46,271 bases of DNA from Planctomycetota bacterium (GTDB taxonomy: Bacteria; Planctomycetota; JAJSAM01; JAJVHW01): the NCBI GenBank assembly GCA_021414065.1, contig JAIOPE010000047.1:1-46271 (forward strand), written 5' to 3'. The translations under genes and the position numbers were made by a program. Within the stretch, counting starts at the first letter, position 1; each line of letters opens with the position of its first letter. Positions 8,509-16,643 of this stretch are shown here, in pieces. Under the pieces are notes generated by a model. The model was given only the letters and a program-made list of their open reading frames with translations. It made no database searches and was not told where the DNA came from.

Positions 8509-8572
8509 TGCTAGCAGCCCGTCGGAGGAGCCGATTGCCTCGGTCTACCCCGTGGCCGACGGGCCGCTAGCA
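8509..8572. repeat. Inverted repeat with 17-bp arms between the secreted-protein gene and lptB
   Basis: Arms 8509-8525 and 8556-8572 pair over 17 bases with one mismatch (tgctagcagcccgtcgg against tgctagcggcccgtcgg on the opposite strand), separated by 30 bases. It lies in the 284-bp gap between the secreted-protein stop codon (8750) and the lptB start (8465), both on the minus strand. It could end the upstream transcript or be part of the lptB leader. The rest of the gap holds no visible gene. Confidence 0.7.
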
Positions 8573-8749
8573 TTTGTCACCGCGCGAGGGCGGGTCCTGG
8601 CTTCGCGCACGCCCCCGCCGCGGTCGGGACCCGGTTCCCAAGGAATCGCGCTGACGCGAGTGCGGACGAGTCGATCTTCGCGAGATCAGAAGAACCAGCG
8701 GTCTGTCGGGTGACGTCCTCGAGCTTGCAGCCGACTACTCCGACGGCCT

Positions 8750-9778
8750 CTACGGAAGCGTGAACGAGTAGTCCACCTGGAACAGGTGGAGCGTGAGCGT
8801 CTTGCCGTCGCACTCCCAGCCGGTCGTCTTCGGAGCGGTCTTGGTGGCGGTGCGCTTGCCCTCGACCGACTTCGACGCGCCCTCTTTCGCCGGCTTCCGG
8901 AACTCGAGCTTCGGAGTCTCGCCGCCGGTCACGACGAGGAGCGATTCGCCGGCCGCATCGGTGCCGACCTGCATCCAGCCGAGCGTGACGGGCTTGCCCT
9001 TCTCCGCGAGTTCCGTCTTCGCCCGCACGGTGGTGAACTGCGGCCACCTCAGCGAGAGCGGCGTTTTCGCGTCGTCCGTCTTCTTCGCCTTGAGCTCGCC
9101 GACCTCGGCTGCCTCGAACAGGACCAGCCCGACGAGGTCGCCGAACCGCATCTCGAGTTCGAGCCACGGTGCCTTGTCCAGCTCGGCGCGGGCTTCCTTC
9201 GACAACTCGGCGGTCGCGTCCGCGGGCGCCGGAGTCGGCGCGGGCTTCGCGTCGGCGCCGCCGGTGACGGCCTCCGAGGCGGGCGGCGTGGTGCGGGACT
9301 TGCCGGTCGAGCCGCGAAGCGCAAGTGCGAGCTTCTCGGCCGACTTCTTCGGGTCCTTCTCTCGCCACGCCGTGCACGGCACGACGCCGAACGTGTGGCG
9401 CGTCTCGTCCCACTGGTAGTTCTGCTGCACTTTCGCGTCGAACTCATACGCGACGAGCGACCAGGCGTCGCCGCCGAGGAACCGCAGGTTCAGCGCCGCC
9501 TCGCCGGGGAAGAGGAGCACGCCGTCGGACGCGAGGACCATTCCCGTGACCTCGATCTTCGTCGCCCCGCCGGAGCCGAGACGCCACGTGAGGCCGGGCT
9601 GGATCTGGTCGAACAACTGCTTGCGGAAGCGGACGTCGTTCCACTTCACCTCCGCGCCGCCCACGCCGGCGACCTTGCCCTCGGCCGAGCCGGCCAGAGC
9701 CGACGACGCGGCGAGGCCGAGGACCGCGCCCAACGCGAGACCGGCGACGAGACGAAGATGCGCGGTGCGGATGCTCAT
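8750..9778 (-). CDS. Secreted/periplasmic hypothetical protein
   Basis: This 342-residue protein has a clear Sec signal peptide: basic 'MSIRTAHLR', a hydrophobic core, and an Ala-rich cleavage site near SALA-GS at about 29. The N-terminal domain 'VKWNDVRFRKQLFDQIQPGLTWRLGSGG' resembles nothing I can name and is predicted beta-rich. A Thr/Pro/Ala/Lys-rich linker (about 155-195) precedes a second beta-rich domain that contains 'FGDLVGLVLFEAAEVGELKAKK'. A shorter linker rich in Lys/Thr leads to a final strand motif ending 'VDYSFTLP'. It follows the AhpD-fold gene with a 4-base overlap, so the two are probably co-expressed. Function is unknown. Confidence 0.75.
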   Translation of the reverse strand: MSIRTAHLRLVAGLALGAVLGLAASSALAGSAEGKVAGVGGAEVKWNDVRFRKQLFDQIQPGLTWRLGSGGATKIEVTGMVLASDGVLLFPGEAALNLRFLGGDAWSLVAYEFDAKVQQNYQWDETRHTFGVVPCTAWREKDPKKSAEKLALALRGSTGKSRTTPPASEAVTGGADAKPAPTPAPADATAELSKEARAELDKAPWLELEMRFGDLVGLVLFEAAEVGELKAKKTDDAKTPLSLRWPQFTTVRAKTELAEKGKPVTLGWMQVGTDAAGESLLVVTGGETPKLEFRKPAKEGASKSVEGKRTATKTAPKTTGWECDGKTLTLHLFQVDYSFTLP

Positions 9779-10173
9779 GTCTGCTGTTCCTTCGCTTTCG
9801 TTTCCGCGCGGAGCATGGCTTCCGCCACGTCGCCGCGATCCACGACCGACGCCCCCGCCACGCCGAGCGCGACGGCCGTGGCCTCGGCGATCTGGGCCTC
9901 GGTCACGCCGAGGCGCCGGAGCTTCTTCAAGTGGCCCGCGAGCACGTTCGGGGCGCCGGTCATCAGCGCCGCACCGAAGGCGATGAGCTCTTTGGTCTTC
10001 AGGTCGAGGGCCCCGTCGTTGAAGACCATCTTGAAATAGCCGAGATAGTGCCGCTTCACGTCGGGCGCGAGCAACGCATACGACGACGCGCGCTTCGCGT
10101 CGTTCTGCGGCTCCGCAGGGGTCTCGGCGGGAGCGTTCGCGGGCCTGGATCGGGACGGGCGTTTGGCTGGCAT
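9775..10173 (-). CDS. Carboxymuconolactone decarboxylase/AhpD-fold protein lacking the CxxC pair
   Basis: This 132-residue protein matches the carboxymuconolactone decarboxylase/AhpD fold: 'LDLKTKELIAFGAALMTGAPNVLAGHLKKLRRLGVTEAQIAEA'. Family members are usually peroxidase partners or decarboxylases, and many use a Cys-x-x-Cys pair immediately before a His. Here the equivalent positions contain no cysteine, while His81 is kept, so thiol chemistry of the AhpD kind is not expected. The ATG at 10173 is chosen because the homologous part begins after a Lys/Arg/Pro-rich N-terminus. The frame extends upstream but would run through the divergent binding-protein gene. It overlaps the secreted-protein gene by 4 bases. 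Confidence 0.85.
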   Translation of the reverse strand: MPAKRPSRSRPANAPAETPAEPQNDAKRASSYALLAPDVKRHYLGYFKMVFNDGALDLKTKELIAFGAALMTGAPNVLAGHLKKLRRLGVTEAQIAEATAVALGVAGASVVDRGDVAEAMLRAETKAKEQQT

Positions 10174-10196
10174 GGGGTCGGGAGTATGCTTCGGAC

Positions 10197-11270
10197 GTGA
10201 CCCGACACCTGCAGGTTCCGTGCGCGACTCCCGCCTCCGCGATCCACGCGGCGGGACTGTCCGCGATGCTCGCGCTCGCTGCGATGTCGGCCCTGACCGC
10301 GTGCGACGGCGGGCCGCAGGCGAAGACGCGGGTCCTCGTCTACAGCGCGCACGGCAAGGACCTGCTCGAAGAGGTCGAGAAGGCCTTCGAGGCGACACGT
10401 CCCGACGTGGACGTCGTCTGGCAGGACATGGGCGCCGACGCGTGCTTCGACCGCCTCCGCGGGGAGAGAGAGAGCCCCCAGGCGGACGTCTGGTGGGGCG
10501 GCCCCGCGTTCCGCTTCGCCCAGGCGGCGCAGGCTGACCTGCTCGAGCCGCACCGCCCGGCATGGGCCGCAGTCGCGCCGGAGGGCACGCACGACCGCGA
10601 GTGGCGGTGGGCCGGGCAATTCGTCATGCCCCAGGTGATCGCGTTCCACCGCGATCTCGTGAAGGACCCGCCGAAGGACTGGGCCGACCTGGCGTCGGCC
10701 GCGTGGAAGGGCCGCGTGGTCCTGCGCGACCCGTCGCAGTCGGGCGGCATGAAGGCCGCGTTCGGCGCCGTGTTCGCGCGGGGCTTCGCGAAGGACGGCA
10801 CGTCCGCGGAAGGCGTCGCGTGGGTCCGCGGCCTGGCGGCGAACAAGCACTCGATCGCGCCGAACCCGGCGAAGCTCTTCGACACGATCCGTCGCGACGG
10901 CACGGGCGTGGTCACCATCTGGAACCTGACGGACATTCTCTACCAGAGCGAGGTTGCCGACCCGCCCGTGCCGTTCGGGTGGATCTGCCCCGCCTCGGGC
11001 GCGCCGATGTTCCCCGACGCGATCGCGCTCGTCGCCCGCGGATCGCGCCCGGCCAACCCCGCCGCAGCCGACTTCTACGAGTTCGCGACGAGCGCCGACG
11101 TCTCGCGCGGCCTCGCGGAGAAGCACCGCCGGTTCCTCGTCCGGACCGACGCTCCGAAGCCGTCGTGGGCCGCGCGGATCGAGCTGACGCCGATGGCGGT
11201 GGACTGGGACGTCGTCGCGGCGCACCTCGACGAATGGCAGAAGCTCTGGGAAGACGAGCTCGCGAAGTGA
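10197..11270 (+). CDS. ABC transporter substrate-binding lipoprotein, Fe3+/phosphonate-type
   Basis: This 357-residue protein is an extracellular solute-binding protein of the iron(III)/2-aminoethylphosphonate class. It has an N-terminal lipoprotein signal with Cys36 in 'LTAC', then 'TRVLVYSAHGKDLLEEVEKAFEA', the usual first strand and helix, and 'DVWWGGPAFRFAQAAQADLLEPH', typical of the hinge and ligand region. 'WADLASAAWKGRVVLRDPSQSGG' is another class hallmark. The GTG start at 10197 leaves only 23 bp to the divergent AhpD-fold gene. An ATG at 10266 would leave too short a signal, so GTG is preferred. It is the first gene of a three-gene importer operon with 4-base overlaps. The substrate cannot be read from sequence alone. 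Confidence 0.88.
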   Translation: MTRHLQVPCATPASAIHAAGLSAMLALAAMSALTACDGGPQAKTRVLVYSAHGKDLLEEVEKAFEATRPDVDVVWQDMGADACFDRLRGERESPQADVWWGGPAFRFAQAAQADLLEPHRPAWAAVAPEGTHDREWRWAGQFVMPQVIAFHRDLVKDPPKDWADLASAAWKGRVVLRDPSQSGGMKAAFGAVFARGFAKDGTSAEGVAWVRGLAANKHSIAPNPAKLFDTIRRDGTGVVTIWNLTDILYQSEVADPPVPFGWICPASGAPMFPDAIALVARGSRPANPAAADFYEFATSADVSRGLAEKHRRFLVRTDAPKPSWAARIELTPMAVDWDVVAAHLDEWQKLWEDELAK

Positions 11271-12301
11271 CGGGCGCGGACCCGATCGAAGGGCTCCGGC
11301 TGGACCGCGTCTCGCGGCGGTTCGGCACCACGGCCGCGCTGCGCGACGTCTCCTTCCACGTGCCGCCGTGCGCGCTCGCCGTGATCGTCGGCCCTTCGGG
11401 CTGCGGCAAGTCCACGGCGCTTCGGACCGTCGCGGGGTTCGAGTCGCCCGACGCCGGCCGCGTGCTCCTCGACGGTCTCGACGTCACGCGCGTGCCGCCC
11501 GAGCGACGCAGCGCCGCGATGGTCTTCCAGCACTACGCGCTCTTCCCGAACCTCGACGTTGCCGGGAACGTCGCGTACGGCCCGCGCGTGCAGGGAGTCG
11601 AGGCGGCGCCGCGCGCCACGCTCGTCCGCGAGATGCTCGAACTCGTCGGACTCGCGGGGCTCGATCTGCGTCGGCCGCACGAGCTGTCCGGCGGACAGCA
11701 GCAACGCGTCGCGCTCGCCCGAGCCCTCGCCGCGCGGCCGAAGCTCCTGCTCCTCGACGAGCCGCTCTCGAACGTCGATCCCTCGCTCCGTCGCGACACG
11801 AGGACGCGACTCCGCACGCTGCACGAGGCCCGCGGCGTGACGACGCTCTGGGTGACGCACGATCGCGAGGAAGCGCTCGCCGTGGCCGACATCGTGATCG
11901 TCATGCGTGCGGGGGAAGTCGTGCAGTCGGGTTCGCCGCGCGAGGTGTGCGAGTCGCCCGCGACCACGTTCGTCGCGGAGTTCCTGCTCGACGCGAACGT
12001 GCTCCCGCCGAGCGCTGCGAAGGCGTTCCTCTCGCTCGCCACCGACGAGGTCGTGGCCGCGCGGCCGGACCACGTGGGGCTCGAGCGGATCGCCGACGAC
12101 TCTGCGCCGCTGCGCGTGGTCACCGTCGCGTACGGCCCCGTGCGGACCGAGGTCGTCTGCGAGGGCGTCCTCGCGGCATCGGGCGAGACGTTCCGCGTGC
12201 GATCGCACGTGGACACCGACGCTCTGCCGCCGGGTCTTCGCGCCGGGGCGCCGGTGCGAGCGTTCGTCCGGCCCGCGGATCTGCTCCGGTTCCGTCGATG
12301 A
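11267..12301 (+). CDS. ABC importer ATP-binding protein, Fe3+/spermidine-type
   Basis: This 344-residue protein drives the importer encoded with its neighbours. Walker A GPSGCGKST is at 42-50, the Q-loop at VFQHYALFP, the signature LSGGQQQR at 140-147, Walker B LLLDEP at 161-166 and the switch His198. The C-terminal region (about 250-344), with 'VAYGPVRTEVVCEGVL' and 'VRAFVRPADL', is a TOBE-like regulatory domain. The start is GTG at 11267, overlapping the binding-protein stop as GTGA; its own stop overlaps the permease ATG (12298). All catalytic elements are present and the length is normal. Confidence 0.93.
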   Translation: MTGADPIEGLRLDRVSRRFGTTAALRDVSFHVPPCALAVIVGPSGCGKSTALRTVAGFESPDAGRVLLDGLDVTRVPPERRSAAMVFQHYALFPNLDVAGNVAYGPRVQGVEAAPRATLVREMLELVGLAGLDLRRPHELSGGQQQRVALARALAARPKLLLLDEPLSNVDPSLRRDTRTRLRTLHEARGVTTLWVTHDREEALAVADIVIVMRAGEVVQSGSPREVCESPATTFVAEFLLDANVLPPSAAKAFLSLATDEVVAARPDHVGLERIADDSAPLRVVTVAYGPVRTEVVCEGVLAASGETFRVRSHVDTDALPPGLRAGAPVRAFVRPADLLRFRR

Positions 12302-13908
12302 CCGCCTGGCGCGTGCTTGGCGTCGCAACCGCGGCCGTGCTGCTCCTGACGGTCGCCGAACCTTTGCGGGCGCTCGTCGCCGAGGCGATGGCGGCGGACG
12401 GCGGCGCGTTCGCGTTCCTCACGGAGACGGGCCCGCGCGGCCCGCAGGCGCTCGTCGGCACGCTGGTGCTGTCGGTCGTGTCCGTGCTGCTCGCGCTGGC
12501 GATCGGCGGCGGACTCGCGCTCGTGCTCCACCTCGCCGACTTCCCGGGGCGCCGCGCGCTCGAGGTGCTGGCGCCGCTCCCGATCGCGCTGCCGCCGCTC
12601 GTCGGCAGCTTCGCGTTCCTGATCCTGTTGGAGAAAGACGGCATCCTGCCGCGCGCGATCCGCGCTGCGACCGGCGCCGACGTGGACCTCGGCGGGTGGA
12701 CCGGCGTGCTCGTCGTCCACGCGTTCACGATGGCGCCGTTCCCGTATCTGTTCGTGCGTGCGGCGCTCGGGTCGATGGACGGTTCGCGCGTGGAAGCCGC
12801 GCGGAGCCTCGGGTCGGGGCCGGTTCGCTCGTTCGTCGATGCCGCGCTGCCGCAACTCGGGCCCGCGATCCTCGCGTCGTCGCTCCTCGTGTTCCTCACC
12901 GCCGCAGGCAGCTTCACGGCGCCGTGGTACTTCACGCCAGGCCAACCGGTGATGACGCTCGCGATCTTCCGTGCCCACGGCCGCGACCCGGGCCTCGCAG
13001 CGTCCACAACGGTCGTGCTGGCCCTCGCAACCCTCGCGGTGCTGGCGATCTTCCTCCGCGTGCAGCGAGCGCAGACGACCGGCGCGTCGAAGGGCGTGCC
13101 GCCCGTGCCGCGGCGACTCCGCGGCGGTGCGCGCGTTGCGGCCGGTGCCGCGGCCGCCGTCGCGATCGCGGTGCTGTTGCTCCCCCACGCGGCACTCGTC
13201 CTCCTCTCGTTCCACGACCCGCGCGCTTGGCGCACCGAGATCCTGCCGCCGAGTTACTCGTTCGCGGCCTACGCGGAGGCCTTCGGATCCTCGGAATCGC
13301 TGCGTCCCGTGTGGACGAGCGTGTGGACGTCGCTCGTCGCGACCGGCGCGGCCGTCGCGGTCGGTCTCGCGGTCGCGGCGCTCGTCGTGTGGCGGCGTGT
13401 GCGAGGTCGCATTGCGTTCGCGGTGCTCGCGATGGCGCCCTTCGCCGTCCCCGGCACGGCCCTCGCGGTGAACCTGCTGTTCGCCTTCGGTCGCGGCCGT
13501 TGGTTCCTCGCAGGCGCGGCGCTCTCCGGGACCGTCCTGCTGCTCCCGCTCGCGTACTTCATCCGCACGCTGCCCGTCACGTACCAGGGCGCCGCCGCTG
13601 CGCTGCAACGCCTGCCCGGCGACCTCGTCCCTGCCGCCCGCTCGCTCGGCGCCACGCCCGCGATCGCGTTCCGCACGGTCGTGCTGCCCGCACTTTGGCC
13701 GACCCTCGCCGCCGCCGCGCTGCTGTCGTTCGTCACCTCCGTCGGCGAGTTCGTCGCGAGCATCCTGCTCTACGCCCCCGGCGGCGAGCCGATCTCGGTC
13801 CACATCGACCAGCTCTACCGCAACACGAACACCATCGCCGTGCCCGCCGCCTACGCCTCGGTGCTGACGCTCGTCGCCGCAGCCGCGTCGTCCGCGGTGC
13901 GGCGTTGA
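12298..13908 (+). CDS. ABC importer permease, two fused transmembrane units (Fe3+-type)
   Basis: This 536-residue membrane protein contains two tandem binding-protein-dependent permease domains, about 12 transmembrane helices in all, as in FbpB/ThiP-type iron and thiamine importers. Each half has an EAA-like cytoplasmic loop that contacts the ATPase: 'EAARSLGSGPVRSFVDAALPQLGP' in the first and 'PAARSLGATPAIAFRTVVLPALWP' in the second. 'ALPPLVGSFAFLILL' and 'APFAVPGTALAVNLLFAFG' are matching membrane segments that support internal duplication. It starts with ATG overlapping the ATPase stop by 4 bases and completes the importer. The glycosyltransferase gene starts 18 bp downstream and is probably in the same transcript. 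Confidence 0.92.
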   Translation: MTAWRVLGVATAAVLLLTVAEPLRALVAEAMAADGGAFAFLTETGPRGPQALVGTLVLSVVSVLLALAIGGGLALVLHLADFPGRRALEVLAPLPIALPPLVGSFAFLILLEKDGILPRAIRAATGADVDLGGWTGVLVVHAFTMAPFPYLFVRAALGSMDGSRVEAARSLGSGPVRSFVDAALPQLGPAILASSLLVFLTAAGSFTAPWYFTPGQPVMTLAIFRAHGRDPGLAASTTVVLALATLAVLAIFLRVQRAQTTGASKGVPPVPRRLRGGARVAAGAAAAVAIAVLLLPHAALVLLSFHDPRAWRTEILPPSYSFAAYAEAFGSSESLRPVWTSVWTSLVATGAAVAVGLAVAALVVWRRVRGRIAFAVLAMAPFAVPGTALAVNLLFAFGRGRWFLAGAALSGTVLLLPLAYFIRTLPVTYQGAAAALQRLPGDLVPAARSLGATPAIAFRTVVLPALWPTLAAAALLSFVTSVGEFVASILLYAPGGEPISVHIDQLYRNTNTIAVPAAYASVLTLVAAAASSAVRR

Positions 13909-13926
13909 GGTAGAGTCTCGCGACCG

Positions 13927-15603
13927 ATGACGTCCACCTCGCGCATCCCGAACCTGCTCCCCGGCACGACGCCGCTCCGTGCGGTGATCGCAGCGGTGCT
14001 CGTCGCGGCGGTGGTCGTGACGCTCGTCTCGCGGACGATCCCGTTCGACAGCGACGAAGCGAACCACGCGAACATCGCGCTGCGGCAGTTCCAGGACCTG
14101 CGCGATGGCCGGTTCCTGGACTTCCTGCGGCACTCGTACCGGACCGGCCAGTTCCCGTTCTTCCACGGCTGGACGATCCTCCCCTCGTTCGCGGTGTTCG
14201 GGACGACGATGTTCGCGGCGCGCGTCGTGCAGGTGGTGCATTTCGTGATCGGCGCAGCGGCGACGTCGATCGCCGCGTGGCGCGCCTGCGGCGAAGACAA
14301 ACGCGCAGGCGGACTCGCCGGGACGCTCTTCGCACTGTCGCCCGCGCTCGCCGTGTACTCCGGGCTCTGCATGCTTGAGACGCCCGGCGCAGCGGCGGTC
14401 GCGGTCACGCTGGCGTTGCTGTCGGAGGCGCTGCGTTCCTCGGGCCGCCGGGCGGTGCTGTTCGATGCGCTGACGGCGTTCGGCGTGCTCGCGACGTGGT
14501 TCACGAAGCTGAACTACGGCATCTGGCTCCTCCCCGCGATCGGCGTCGGCTACCTCGTTCCGATGGGCCGGACGATCGACCGTCGGCGCGCGCTCGTCGG
14601 CCTCGCGACGTACGTCGGGACCCTCCTGCTCGTTCTCGGCGCGTGGTACGCGACGCCCTCGCAACGCTCGGCGTTCTTCGGTTTCCTGACGAATCCCCCG
14701 CAGGCGGTCTCGGTCGTCGCGGACGATCCGGCGTTCCATCTGCCCGGGTTCAGCACGAGCAACTTCACGGCCTACTTCGGCCTCGTCGCGGGCGACTACC
14801 ACGTGCACTGGACGGTCGGCGCGGTCGTACTCGCGCTCTTCGTCGTGGGCACCGTGCGCGCAGCGATCCAGCGCAATGGCGTTGTCGCAGCGGCGGCCGC
14901 GTGCGTGCTCTGGACGTGGCTGTCGCTCTCGATGGGTTTCCGCGAGTACGCGCTCGCCAGGTTCATCGCGCCGGCACTGCCCGCGCTGTGGATCGTTGGG
15001 ATCTACGGCGCCGCGCCTGCGTTCGCGCGGTTCGGCGACCGCATGTGGTTCCGCGCACTCGAGCGCGTCGTTCTCCTCGTGGGGCTCATCGCGCAGGTGT
15101 TCACGGTGCGCGAGCGACTCCCCGCCGAGTACGAGGTGGACGACCGCTACGCCCCGTTCTTCGCCTGGGTCACGGAGACGCTGCCGCCGCCCGCGAGCGT
15201 GATGGTGATGAACTACACCGACCACGTCTCGGCTCGCACGCTCGCGTGGGAGTTCGGCTCGCGCGAGGGCGGCTCGTATCGCGACGTGGACGTCACCGGA
15301 CTGATCGGCGAACGCATCTACGAGAGCGACAAGCTGTTCCTCGAGTGGATGAACAAGCCGCGCCCGTGGGGCGCACCCAACTGGGGAAGTTACGTCGTCG
15401 AGATCGTCCCCGACAACGCGGAGTTCGACGGCAATGCGCTGCAGATGCCGACGGTCGCGATGTGGCACGCCGCGATCGATCGCGAGGTGAAGTCCGGGCG
15501 ATTGGAGAAGGCGGGCGAGCGCTGGTTCCCCGGGGCGAGCGTCAGCGTGCGTCTGTGGAGGGACCGGACGCCGCCGCAGCATCTCGGTCTCGGCGGCGAA
15601 TGA
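13927..15603 (+). CDS. GT-C fold glycosyltransferase (GT39/PMT-like) membrane protein
   Basis: This 558-residue polytopic protein looks like a GT39/ArnT-like dolichyl- or polyprenyl-phosphate-sugar-dependent glycosyltransferase. After the first transmembrane helix comes 'RTIPFDSDEANHANIALRQ', the acidic Asp-x-Asp/Glu motif (Asp41-Asp43-Glu44) used in catalysis by GT-C enzymes. About ten hydrophobic helices follow, then a soluble C-terminal periplasmic domain from about residue 395 with 'MVMNYTDHVSARTLAWEFGS'. It would transfer a lipid-linked sugar to an acceptor on the periplasmic side. It directly follows the importer permease gene. Its last 62 bases overlap the end of the convergent MauE-like gene. 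Confidence 0.8.
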   Translation: MTSTSRIPNLLPGTTPLRAVIAAVLVAAVVVTLVSRTIPFDSDEANHANIALRQFQDLRDGRFLDFLRHSYRTGQFPFFHGWTILPSFAVFGTTMFAARVVQVVHFVIGAAATSIAAWRACGEDKRAGGLAGTLFALSPALAVYSGLCMLETPGAAAVAVTLALLSEALRSSGRRAVLFDALTAFGVLATWFTKLNYGIWLLPAIGVGYLVPMGRTIDRRRALVGLATYVGTLLLVLGAWYATPSQRSAFFGFLTNPPQAVSVVADDPAFHLPGFSTSNFTAYFGLVAGDYHVHWTVGAVVLALFVVGTVRAAIQRNGVVAAAAACVLWTWLSLSMGFREYALARFIAPALPALWIVGIYGAAPAFARFGDRMWFRALERVVLLVGLIAQVFTVRERLPAEYEVDDRYAPFFAWVTETLPPPASVMVMNYTDHVSARTLAWEFGSREGGSYRDVDVTGLIGERIYESDKLFLEWMNKPRPWGAPNWGSYVVEIVPDNAEFDGNALQMPTVAMWHAAIDREVKSGRLEKAGERWFPGASVSVRLWRDRTPPQHLGLGGE

Positions 15604-16015
15604 CGATCGCGACGGCGCCGAGCGCGATCGCGCCGCCCATGAGCCACGCGTTCCGCGCAATCGCTTGATCGACGCTCGAGTCGGCGAGCAGCGCCATGCA
15701 CCCGCAGTGCCGCGCGCCGCCCGCGTGGACCTTCACCCACACGAGCGCGCCGGTCGTGATCGCGAGCCCGGCTCCCGTCGCGACCATGCCGCGGACGGTT
15801 CCACCCACGGCGCCCAGCAGCATCGCCGCGCCGAGAAGCGCCTCCGCCGCCGCGGCGACGGTGATCAGCGTCTTTGCGGAGGGTCCCCCGCCGACGACGA
15901 GCGCGACGAACTCGTACGCGCTCTCCGGTTCCGCGGCCTTGGACGCCGCGGCGACGAGCCACATCAGGCCGAAGAGGGCGGAGCCGACGCGGAGGGTGAC
16001 GTCGAGAGGCTTCAC
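15542..16015 (-). CDS. MauE/DoxX-like four-helix membrane protein
   Basis: This protein of about 157 residues has four hydrophobic helices ('SALFGLMWLVAAAS', 'ITVAAAAEALLGAAMLLGA', 'VATGAGLAITTGALVWVKV', 'AWLMGGAIALGAVAIVIR'). A Cys-Gly-Cys pair (Cys104, Cys106) follows the third helix, the pattern of MauE/DoxX-family redox-associated membrane proteins linked to disulfide or quinone chemistry. No ATG is available between the upstream repeat and helix 1, so the GTG at 16015 is taken as start with moderate certainty. The 3' end overlaps the convergent glycosyltransferase gene by 62 bases. The REP-like element at 16062-16111 lies just upstream. Confidence 0.65.
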   Translation of the reverse strand: MKPLDVTLRVGSALFGLMWLVAAASKAAEPESAYEFVALVVGGGPSAKTLITVAAAAEALLGAAMLLGAVGGTVRGMVATGAGLAITTGALVWVKVHAGGARHCGCMALLADSSVDQAIARNAWLMGGAIALGAVAIVIRRRDRDAAAASGPSTDAR

Positions 16016-16061
16016 GAGGGCAACCGCCGTTGCGAGGTGACGTCGATGACGAGGGCCGCGT

Positions 16062-16111
16062 CGCCACGAGATGCCACCTCCGGCTGAAGCCGGTACTCCG
16101 AACGAACCGCA
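16062..16111. repeat. REP-like hairpin repeat, copy A
   Basis: This 50-base element matches 40785-40834 over its full length with few differences, and an inverted copy at 40864-40896. Its core is the hairpin CCGGCT-GA-AGCCGG (16080-16093) followed by tactccgaac. In the other copies the stem is CCGACT-GA-AGTCGG: both sides changed together, which keeps the pairing. It lies between the MauE-like gene and the small membrane-anchored gene. Confidence 0.8.
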
Positions 16112-16175
16112 CGCTCCTCGAAGGCGCGCGCCTCGACGGCGCATTCCTCGAAGGCGCGACGAACTCCCGCGCCCG

Positions 16176-16595
16176 TCACCTTCCGTCCTCCGGGGGCGAC
16201 GGAGCGCGGCGGTGGTCCACCGGGATTCGCAGGTCGTACGTGCGGTTGACGCGCGCCTCCTGCACGATGCGGACGAGCGGATCAGTCTCGGAATCGCGAC
16301 GGATGCGCAACGTGAAGCGCGCGGCGTTGTCCGGCGGGACGTCGAGTGCCTCGGTCTTGCCGAGGACGCCGACGTAGCCCTCGGCGATCTCCAGTCGGAT
16401 CGCGGCCATCGACTCGCCGCCGCGGGGCTCGGCGCGCAGTTCGAACGTCTGCCAGTCCCCCGTGGTCGAGATCGTGTGCAGCTTCAGCCGAAGCGACGGT
16501 TCGATCCCCGCGACGCGCGCGCCGACGACGCTGCCGACGACGAGCGCGCACGCGGCGGCGACGGTCCAAGTCAGGCGGGGAGAGAGGGCGGCCAC
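16176..16595 (-). CDS. Small membrane-anchored hypothetical protein
   Basis: About 139 residues from a GTG at 16595: one N-terminal transmembrane helix ('LTWTVAAACALVVGSVVGARV') and then a beta-rich extracytoplasmic domain ('SLRLKLHTISTTGDWQTFEL', 'AAIRLEIAEGYVGVLGKTE', 'ARFTLRIRRDSETDPLVRI'). No ATG lies in frame before the helix within the space left by the divergent EVE gene (start 16644). I do not recognise the family; an Ig-like or similar beta-sandwich is an inference. The alternating hydrophobic pattern and absence of shadow-like Arg/Pro bias support real coding. Confidence 0.6.
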   Translation of the reverse strand: MAALSPRLTWTVAAACALVVGSVVGARVAGIEPSLRLKLHTISTTGDWQTFELRAEPRGGESMAAIRLEIAEGYVGVLGKTEALDVPPDNAARFTLRIRRDSETDPLVRIVQEARVNRTYDLRIPVDHRRAPSPPEDGR

Positions 16596-16643
16596 GTCGG
16601 CATCGTACGCGGAGGTGCGGATCGGGTAACGTTCGCCCCCGCA

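Noticed and set aside
11533..15660. A 1375-codon open frame on the minus strand
   Set aside because: It is antisense to the ABC importer and glycosyltransferase genes, with Arg/Glu/His/Gln-dominated shadow composition and no domain pattern. High GC keeps such frames open.
16030..16377. Pentapeptide-repeat-like pattern (LEGARLDGAFLEGA)
   Set aside because: It comes from a short frame over the REP-like element and a 30-base direct duplication; too short and overlapping the better-supported gene at 16176-16595.
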